A stretch of DNA of 64,000 bases from Shinisaurus crocodilurus (Eukaryota; Chordata; Lepidosauria; Squamata; Shinisauridae), in contig CM037877.1 of assembly GCA_021292165.1 (NCBI GenBank), positions 8,485,980-8,549,979 of the forward strand. The letters run 5' to 3'. Each line of letters starts with the position of its first letter. Position 1 is the stretch's first letter. The notes under the pieces are model-generated. The model saw only the letters and a list, made by a program, of their open reading frames with translations. It was not told the origin of the DNA and did no database searches. Shown one piece after another: positions 56,633 to 64,000 of the stretch. The position numbers and the translations under genes were made by a program.

Positions 56633-56894
56633 GGGATAGGGTAGGGTATGTGCAAATCAGAAAAGCATGAGCTTGTCAAGGTTCTCTGAATAATCTACAG
56701 AGAAAGATCACATCTTAAGAGGCTTGGGAATATAACTTGAGTAGATTTTCCAGCATCTTCAGATGTGTTCTGTCTCTGTAGATCTGTGGTGGATGCTTTC
56801 CAGATTGTCTATACTCAAGGTTCTCTGAATGCCACCTCAAAGCTCATTCCAGCTCATGCTTGTATCAGACCATGAGCTTTCCCCTCTTCTTTTC

Positions 56895-56966
56895 ACATTT
56901 TATTTATTTATTTATTTAATACATTTTTATACCGCCCGATAGCTGAAGCTCTCTGGGCGGTTTACA
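56895..56966 (-). mobile_element. L2-like 3' tail fragment, minus strand
   Basis: (TTTA)n then TTTTTATACCGCCCGATAGC and CTCTCTGGGCGGTTTACA match the 3' tail at 37.6 kb. Confidence 0.7.
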
Positions 56967-57020
56967 TTTCTGTATATTTCTGTATATATATACATTTCTG
57001 TATATTTTCAGATGTATTTT

Positions 57021-57987
57021 TAAAAAAAAAAAAAAATTTCATTTCTATGTGAAACAAACACATAATATCAAACATATAACAACCAACAAAACAAAATAGA
57101 CCTCCGATTTTCTTCTACCGCAAACATCGGTAGCAATAATTTTTCTTACTCGATAATCAGAATGAGACATCTCTTTCTTCCCGTTGCCCCAAATTCACTT
57201 AATATTCCATAAACCCACAAACAAACAAATCATTATTTTCCAGTCTCTGCAAAAAGTCAATTAGAGGTTTCCACTCAACAAGAAACATGGATGTTGTCCT
57301 TTCTCTGATTAATGATGTGAGTTTGGCCATCTCTGCCAGCTCCAGCATCTTGACCAACCATTCTTCTGTTGTAGGCACTGCTGGACCTTTCCATTTCTGT
57401 GCATATAGTAATCTCACTGCCGTTGTCATGTATAAAAATAAAGTTCCATAGCTTCCTTCTAGTTGACCATTATTCCCAATAGAAAAGCCTCTGGTTTCAA
57501 TTGAAAAGTAATCTTTAAAATCTTTTGCATTAATAAATGAATTTCTACCCATTTTTTTTTTAGTTTTCTTACATGTCCACCACATATGATAAAAGGTTCC
57601 TTCCTGTTGTTCACATTTCCAACATATATCTGATGCACCGTTATACATTCTAGCCAATTTCTCCGGAGACAAATACCAACGATACATCATCTTATGAAAA
57701 TTCTCTTTAAGACTAGAACATAATGTAAATTTCAAACCTTTTAACCACATATTTTCCCATTGTGTCATTAATATATTATAGCCAAAATTTTGAGCCCATT
57801 TTATCATGCATTCCTTCACTTGCTCTTCCACAGTTTCAAATTTCAACAAAAGCTTATACATTCTTGAAATAAGATGTTCATCATTTAGACATAATTCCCT
57901 TTCAAAGTCAGATACACTTTGTTCAAAATCAGACAACCTTTTATCAACTTTAAACCTTTCTACAATTTGTAAATAGGAAAACCATTG
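57021..57987 (-). pseudogene. L1 ORF2 C-terminus with 19-bp target duplication
   Basis: A minus-strand frame of 246 codons (57199-57936) is still open and encodes the L1 ORF2 C-terminal region: MYRWYLSPEKLARMY, then a zinc-knuckle-like C-X2-C-X8-H-X4-C, AVRLLYAQKWK, and LELAEMAKLTSLIRE. It is strongly 5'-truncated, so reverse transcriptase and endonuclease are absent. The flanks 57002-57020 and 57988-58006 match at 18 of 19 (ATATTTTCA.ATGTATTTT). The sense 3' end is T-rich, not a clean A tail. Confidence 0.9.
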
Positions 57988-58258
57988 ATATTTTCACATG
58001 TATTTTCATGTGTATAACAATTCTGTGCATTTTTGAAATGTGTGCATTTTTCTTCCATCGATTATACTGTGTTTGTGGCCACTTTTCAAATGTGCACATT
58101 TTTAACTGATTTTTATTCCCTGAGATTTGCATCGCAATCTCAGAAACATACAGACTTTGGCCACAGAGTGCATTAGGGTCCACATTTGGTTCTGGGAGGT
58201 GCAAACTGGGTAAATTCTGGTCAGAAATGAATCAGAACAACTTTCTCATACATCTCTG

Positions 58259-58572
58259 GACTACAAGGAAGGTTGAGAATTTTGATTGGTTTGCATTTGA
58301 TGTGTACTTAACTAATTTACACTCCCCAGACTTATACACAAACTGGAACACAGTTGCACTCTGAATCCACACATTTCCAAATGCTACAATCAAGTTAATC
58401 AATTACCAAAAAAAAAGAGAGCATATATTAGGAAAAACTGCACTGGGAGGAAAAATATGTGCACCAAAAAGTGTATATTGGGAGAAATTGCACAGAAACA
58501 TGTACACAATTTTGCATGGACTTTTAAAAACAAAATTCGCAAACAGGCACGGAAACAGGATGGAATGAGGTT
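58259..58572. repeat. Unassigned DNA with a family D-like fragment
   Basis: GTGTATATTGGGAGAAATTG and neighbouring blocks (58385-58510) are the inverse of family D units at 25.1-25.4 kb. Confidence 0.4.
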
Positions 58573-59045
58573 AGGGTGCAATCCTATGGCTGCTAGATGC
58601 TCTCTAGATGGCCACAGGGAAATTCGGAGTCCCAGCTCTGACCTCAGAAACTCACTCCCAGGTCGGAGCTGGGACTCTGGATTCGGAGCGCCTTCCCTCC
58701 GCTCTCGCAGCCAGTGTGGGTGCATTCTGCACTGGCTGCAGCTCTGAGGTCAGAACTGGCATTGGGGTGTGTTTGGGGGGCAGGGAGGTTGGGAGTAATC
58801 CTGGCGGTGACTTGGCCTGTCCTCCTTACAAGCAGGTGCAAAAGACTTAGATGGCCAAAATCGGCCATCTAAGTCTTTTGCATGGTGGGAGAAGCATGGA
58901 GGTGACCTTTGCCTCCATGCTCCTCCTCACCTCGGTAGGATGCCCGTAATCCTCCGAGCGCAGAGGGTTATGAGCCACCACATTGGATCGCTCTGCCCAC
59001 GTTGAAAATCCAATGGACCGGGCAAAATTGAACTTGCCAGCTTTG
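58573..59045. repeat. Family C serial-hairpin repeat, best copy
   Basis: It contains four consecutive hairpins. AGTCCCAGCTCTGACCT faces AGGTCGGAGCTGGGACT (58630-58680). GCAGCCAGTGTGG faces a near inverse TGCACTGGCTGC (58708-58742). GCAAAAGACTTAGATGGCC faces its exact inverse (about 58838-58882). AGCATGGAGG faces CCTCCATGCT (about 58892-58922). The left edge reads GGGTGCAATCCTATGGCTGC. It is GC-rich and non-coding, and its class is unknown. Confidence 0.78.
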
Positions 59046-59952
59046 CTCATCCCTCCTCTGCTATGCTGATCATCTATTTCATTGTAAATGTATTGTAAGT
59101 TGCACTGAGAACTTCAGTTTATAGACAGTGTATAGATATTTCACATGAATGAATGAATCAGCAAATAAAGTGATATCATCATCAAGCCATCACAAGGGGT
59201 ACAGCACTTCCTGCCACAGCTTGTGGGATAGAGATAAGAAACTCAACTGGCAGTAACCAGGAGCAAGAGCACCACTATTAGTAAATTCACCCCACCTCCC
59301 AGGGCTGACAATGTGGGTGGCAAATATGGGGGGCGGAAGAGGTATTTCTGCTTGCAGTAATTATTATAATCATCATTGTATTACAGATAGGAAGCCGATA
59401 GTTGCCCATAGAAATTGATTTGCCTAGGATCATGTCAGTCAGTGCAGTCTCCTAAGCACTTCGCCATAGCAGATCAAACTCGTGCATATCCTTTTCCTCT
59501 TTAGATCCTGTCCCATGATTTGAGCTAGGAAAAAAAGTGAAAAGTTTCCCAAGCTGTAAGCTAAAGCGTCTTTGTGTGTGGTTTTTTTTTTTATGTTTTA
59601 GGGGAGCAGAAGTCCACCAGAACTGGGACAGTGCAGAAAGGTGACAAGCAAAACTTACCAGGCAACCATACACTGCAGGAAAGGCACACACACCCTCCAA
59701 AAATCCCCAGTCATTAGCAAGTATGATCTTGAGTTCATCCCCCCCACCCCACCCACAAATCATTCTTCACTCAAGGTAACACCTCATTGGGCAACATGGT
59801 CACTTTGTGGAGCTTTTTTCATGACTTCGCTTTCACTTTTCCCCAAACAGAGAGATGCATTTGACTTCCCATTAAGGATGCTGGGTAGGCAATTTCCTCT
59901 AATAGGAAGTACTGTAATTAAAGCAACACTGAGCATTCAATAAACCCATAGG
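59046..59952. other. Unassigned DNA
   Basis: No transposon or exon is recognised. Confidence 0.45.
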
Positions 59953-60027
59953 GACGGATCCTCAGCTGGCATAAATCAATGTAGCTGCACAGGAGTCAAT
60001 GGAGGTACATCAGTTTAGACCAGCCAA
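59953..60027. repeat. Short palindromic MITE-like remnant
   Basis: ATCCTCAGCTGGCATAAATC and the roughly inverse CATCAGTTTAGACCAGCC flank CAGGAGTCAATGGAGG. This resembles a common amniote palindromic repeat; the match is by memory of its style only. Confidence 0.45.
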
Positions 60028-60183
60028 AGGTTTGGTGCATGTTTGTTAATTGCTGTCAGTTCCACCCATACTGCTGGGGCTACATGAGTGAGGGGAAGGA
60101 GCATTTAGTCAAGTGCATTCTCATTACCACAGCAAAAAATGTTTTTAAGAAGTTATTTTAATTCAGTCACCAGTATGCTTGCC

Positions 60184-60675
60184 TAAGGATGTATGAGAAA
60201 TTCATTTCAGTTTGGTTTTGACCTGGATTTTACCCAGTTTGCACCTTCTGGATTGGACATGGACTTGGACACAATCTGAGGTTGAAGTCTGTACCTTTCT
60301 GAGTTTGTGATGTGATTCAAGGTCACCCCCCCCAAAAAAAAAATGTGTTCAGAAACATGCATACATTTGGAAAAGGCACGCAAATACACTTTAATCAATG
60401 GGAGAAGACTGTGTACATTTCAAAAACGTGCACAATTGATGCATAGATTTGGAAAAATACGTACAGATTTTCATGTGAAAGGGGAACAAAAAAACAAAAC
60501 AAAAACAAAGCTTGCAATCCCTCTGAACCTCCGACATGGGCTCCAAGTCTTTGGGAACAGTCCAATTCACTTCAGACTGCTTTGGAGAAATCCTGCTTCA
60601 CATTCATGTTCAGGAGTGTGAATGGGGCAAGTTCAGGTGTTACATGAACCGAAACAAAATTCTCATGCATCCCTA
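60184..60675 (-). mobile_element. Family B hAT MITE, minus strand, near complete
   Basis: It starts TAAGGATGTATGAGAAATTC and ends TTCTCATGCATCCCTA. CACCTTCTGGATTGGACATG and GTGCACAATTGATGC are family blocks. Flanking 8-mers do not match. Confidence 0.82.
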
Positions 60676-61059
60676 GCAATGCATGCACAATCAAACTATT
60701 TAGAAAATATGTACAGGAATTCTGAACTAGGGGTTGGCTAAAGGAGAGATTTCATGACATTTCTTTCAAGAAATTGTCAAGTGCTTCCATGTTCTGCCAC
60801 CTGCTCTTACGGGCTCTGCCCCTGAGCTCCCAGGCACCACCCAGTGTCTCAGGGTCTGATCCTCAGGAGAAGTAGCAACTCTGTGTTTGCCTTCCATGAA
60901 CAAAATGGATTTGTACTGGACTCCATTGGTGACTCAGGAGGCTCCACCCTTAAACTCTGCCCAGGTAGCAAAATGTTTCGATTTTGAGAGTGGGCAACTC
61001 TATTCTTCCAATTGGCGACTAGCAATTTCAGTTCATAGCACTTTATTCTCCTGTACCCT

Positions 61060-61062
<3 letters not shown>
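60676..61062. other. Unassigned DNA
   Basis: No feature recognised. Confidence 0.45.

Positions 61063-61101
<39 letters not shown>
61063..61101. repeat. (TA)n microsatellite
   Basis: About 19 TA units. Confidence 0.95.
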
Positions 61102-61106
<5 letters not shown>

Positions 61107-62329
61107 TTGCCTTCTTGACTTCCACAGGGTGTAAGGAAGGAGTAAAAAAGAGATTCATGCACAGTGTGGAATTTGGTGTCAAAGCTTGTTACATGTGTCT
61201 GTCACTTAATGTTATTAAAATGAAAACAGAAGTAGCTGGCAAACAATCTGAAGATCGATCCTAACATAATAAAAACAAAGATCTCCCTTTTGCTTCATCC
61301 CTGCCACCTCCTCCTGGAAGGTTCCCCTGTCAATTTGTCTGCAAAAGTGGATTTTATTGTCACATTGTCATATCACAAGTTTTATATCTCTGGGGGATGC
61401 CTTGCTCCCGATCCTCATGATAGGGTATCATTGCTGCTGTATTTGTATACTGCTTTTCCATATCCCTTTGGCTCAGGGTGGTTCACACACACAAAAAAAC
61501 AACCCATGACAAAATAAGAAGTAAACATGATATTAATAGACCAACACCATGTTCTCTGCATCACTTCAGTGGAGACCAGATGTTGGGTAGTAGCCTAGGG
61601 AGCCCTGCAAACCTGTCCTGGTGTGGAAATGAGTATTTCTGTTCATTTCTGGGGTTACTTTTAGAAGCGACAAAGCCATATTACACAAGCAGTGGGTTCT
61701 ACAATTGCAACAGAACCTGCAGAGGCTGAGCGGCCTCATTAGATCCTGTCCTTTGAGTTGATGCTTAAAAAATATTGTTTTAATTATTATTAAAAACATT
61801 GAAGGGGGGGGGATCAGTGGGGCAGAGCATCAGCAGATTTGGAACCATGTGCGTAAGTGGAGGTGGAGCAGTCTTTGAATCCCCAGTAGCCAGTAACCCA
61901 TACCACAGAAAGGGAAAATTGAGGCACACAGATGTTAAGATCGTACATGCAAAGGAGAGGGTGGGCAAATCACACAGCCACACAAAAGCCGTGCTTTGTG
62001 GGTGGGAGAAGTCACAAAACCACGCAGGATCATGAGGCTGCCACTGCTAATGATGTTATCCTCTGATGATATCCTCAGAGCTACACAGCGAGGCCATGAT
62101 GGGCTCTGGAGCGAGCCATTTTATACTGAGCCCTCCGCTCTGTCCCTAATACTGAACTCACAGATGACATTTGTACCTATACACACACACACAGTCAACG
62201 ATATACAATAATAATGCAAAGAAACATTTTCCACTACATATTTAATGGAAATCATCTTCCATGCTTTCTTTGGAAGCAAAAGACTAATCTCTCTTCCATG
62301 GTAGAGAACTCAAATACAAACACAAGCTT
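61102..62329. other. Unassigned DNA
   Basis: No transposon or exon is recognised over 1.2 kb. A short (CA)n lies near 62179-62192. Confidence 0.45.
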
Positions 62330-62349
62330 CCCTTTTTACAACATCCAGC

Positions 62350-62702
62350 AACATCAAGTAGGCCGCTCAACAAGGTCTGCCACGGACGGCCTTCTCCTTA
62401 TCCCATCAGCCAGAGCAGCCAGGCTGGTGGGGACTAGGAAGAGGGCCTTCTCTGTGGCGGCCCCCACATTATGGAACTCCCTCCCTAGCGACCTTCGCCA
62501 TGCCCCCTCCGTGATGAGCTTCCGCCGTGCATTAAAAACATGGCTGTTCAGGCGGGAATATGGGGTGGGTTAGGTTTTTAATGAGAATTTTTTATATTGT
62601 TTTAATTATTATATTTTATTGTATTTTAATTGTACATCGCCCAGGGTGGCCGGGTGACCGGCCAGATGGGCGATTGATAAATATAATAAATAAATAAATA
62701 AC
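62350..62702 (+). pseudogene. L2-like ORF2 C-terminus and 3' tail
   Basis: The plus strand reads KRAFSVAAPTLWNSLPSDLR and SFRRALKTWLFRREYGVG, then a tail with TGGCCGGGTGACCGGCC and (AAAT)n. The short frame to the stop at 62573 is intact, but the element is 5'-truncated. Confidence 0.85.
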
Positions 62703-62716
62703 ATGCATAGAGCACA

Positions 62717-62740
62717 CAGGCAGGCAGGCAGGCAGGCACT
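62717..62740. repeat. (GGCA)n microsatellite
   Basis: About five GGCA units. Confidence 0.9.
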
Positions 62741-62871
62741 CAAGAAAGAGGCAGACACAGACTCACAGACTCAGACACAATAGCCAAACAGGGGACACAC
62801 TCACTCACACAGGCACTGCTGGCCCAGGACACTTTGTTGCCTAAGCAGGACCAGCAAATGATTCCCATTTC

Positions 62872-63007
62872 TCATGGGATGATACAGCCCAGTCACTACC
62901 TCTCAGCCTAACCTACCTCACAGCACTGTTGAGATGGTGAAAAATGAGGAGATCTTTAATTCCTGGAGGAAAGGCAAAGCATTAATATAATAAAATAAAG
63001 TAAATAA
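62872..63007 (+). mobile_element. CORE-SINE fragment, old
   Basis: CTCTCAGCCTAACCTACCTC, then the core in changed form, then an A/T-rich tail. The head is missing. Confidence 0.65.
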
Positions 63008-63054
63008 TTCTATACTAGTAAACATAATTATCTTACAATCTGTTCACAATGAGT

Positions 63055-63252
63055 ATCCAGTATCTCTCCAATATCAGAGCCGGTATGCCTATGTGGTCCA
63101 GTCGCTGGGGGAAATGGGCAGGAAGGTGCTGTGGCACTCATGTCCTGCTTGTGGGTTTCCCGTGGGCAGCCGACTGGGCCACTGTGTGAACAGAATGCTG
63201 GACTAGATGGGCCCTTGGTCTGATCCAGCATCGCACTTCTTATGTTCTTAGC
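63055..63252 (+). mobile_element. CR1-type 3' end
   Basis: GTGTGAACAGAATGCTGGAC, TTGGTCTGATCCAGCATC and the final CTTCTTATGTTCTTA match the other CR1 tails. Confidence 0.78.
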
Positions 63253-63509
63253 ATCCATAGCATGTGAAATGGCCATTGGTGCATTAACCTTCTGGTGCAC
63301 ACTCATTTACATGCATGCGCAGTAGAGGAAAGATTCATCAGTTACACCACTTGGGAGCTTATCTTATAGAGATTCCGGGAAGGAAGCCTGAAGACTGACA
63401 CCAACTCTTATAACTCATGTTAGACATTTTTTTAAAAAAATTGTGTGTGGGGGGGGAGCCCATGCTCTTGCTACTCATATGCCTCACCCATATGCCTCCA
63501 TCTTCTGCA

Positions 63510-63795
63510 TGAAATTCACATAGGTTGGGTTTGGGGTTCTTGTCCTTACTTTATTTATGGGGTGACCAAAGAGTGTGCACAATGTCCACCCTTTCACTGT
63601 ACAGTCATTTACCCAGCACTCTGCAGCCTCCCTGGCTTCCCACACTTAAAGCCCAGCAAAGACAGCATGAGATAATTCCTCTCTTTGGGCTTTTCTCAGG
63701 TCAAGAAGTGCAAGTGCAAATAAATAAAATAAATAAGCAGCCTGGGGGGCTACAGACCAATGAGGATATGTGTAATAGGAAAACAAAACCCCACC
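63510..63795 (+). repeat. Family F dispersed repeat
   Basis: It follows the order of 48945-49215 (TTGTCCTTAC, TGGGGTGACC, GCCTCCCTGGCTTCCCAC, ATATGTGTAATAG). An (AAAT)n insert lies near 63719-63736. Confidence 0.65.
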
Positions 63796-64000
63796 ACCGC
63801 CCTTAGAAACTTAAACTTTTCTGTGGCGACCCCCAAGTTACAGAACTCCCTCCCCAGTGACCTTCGCCATGTCCCCTCTTTGATGAGCTTCCGCCGTGCA
63901 TTAAAAACTTGGTTTTTCAGGCGGGAATATGGGGTGGGTTAGGATTTTTTTTAAAAAAAATATTACACAGTTTTAACTGTATTTTAATTCTGTTTTATTA
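63796..64000 (+). pseudogene. L2-like ORF2 C-terminus, runs off the window
   Basis: It reads FSVATPKLQNSLPSDLR and SFRRALKTWFFRREYGVG, very close to the copy at 62.35 kb. The 3' tail continues past the end of the window. Confidence 0.82.

Larger units (their letters stand above)
56645..58258 (+). mobile_element. Family B hAT MITE carrying L2 tail and L1
   Basis: The left part (GGTATGTGCAAATCAG, 56645-56895) and right part (58007-58258, ending TTCTCATACATCTCTGG) belong to one B element. Between them are an L2-like 3' tail (about 56895-56966) and an L1 fragment. The left part also contains an extra block (about 56700-56815) not seen in other B copies. Confidence 0.72.

Overview
This window looks like intergenic or intronic DNA from a squamate reptile, most likely a lizard. 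The species cannot be read from the sequence. I found no host protein-coding exon, canonical tRNA gene or functional rRNA gene that I would defend. The evidence for a squamate is the mixture of repeats. There are CR1, L2-like and L1 LINE fragments, tRNA-headed CORE-SINEs, and SINEs whose head is a 5S rRNA internal promoter joined to a CR1-like tail. There are also many hAT-like MITEs and dense (CA)n, (TA)n and (GAT)n microsatellites.

The one long coding region is a single-ORF LINE at about 4.88-8.92 kb. Its reading frame (5541-8777) is uninterrupted and encodes an APE-type endonuclease, a reverse transcriptase and a C-terminal C2H2 zinc finger.

Layout by region. 0-4.8 kb: a Tigger-like MITE, a CR1 end and a complex of inverted repeats that includes a perfect 110-bp pair. 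4.9-8.9 kb: the intact-frame LINE. 9-14.8 kb: SINEs, a serial-hairpin repeat, a CR1 end and a hAT MITE. 14.9-17 kb: an old L2-like LINE broken by CR1, SINE and MITE insertions. 17.5-25.6 kb: CR1 ends, MITE families here called A and B, an L2 fragment, a hAT MITE with near-perfect target duplications, and a 280-bp duplication. 25.6-31.5 kb: AT-rich repeat-poor DNA, a CR1 reverse-transcriptase relic, a short L1 insertion and a CORE-SINE. 32-33.2 kb: an L2 relic split by a solo LTR. 36-38.5 kb: a 5S-SINE, a GC-rich hairpin element (family G), an old SINE carrying a MITE, and an L2 end. 40.6-41.4 kb: a solo LTR with a perfect 5-bp duplication. 43.9-53.8 kb: several MITE families, a three-layer nest (SINE and G inside A), and 5S-SINEs. 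55-58.3 kb: a putative LTR, a CR1 end, and a B element carrying an L1 insertion with a 19-bp duplication. 58.5-64 kb: a serial-hairpin element, a B element, and L2, CR1 and SINE ends.

The elements do not form a pathway. What ties them together is dependence: SINEs and MITEs need enzymes made elsewhere by LINEs and autonomous hAT transposons. Their nesting gives a relative age order. I found no clearly new multi-gene system. The best leads are the LINE (its missing ATG and structured leader), the 5S-derived SINEs, and the MITE families with long hairpins, one of which shows a paired change in both arms. Family letters A-G are labels made for this window, based on similarity seen by eye; they are not database names.
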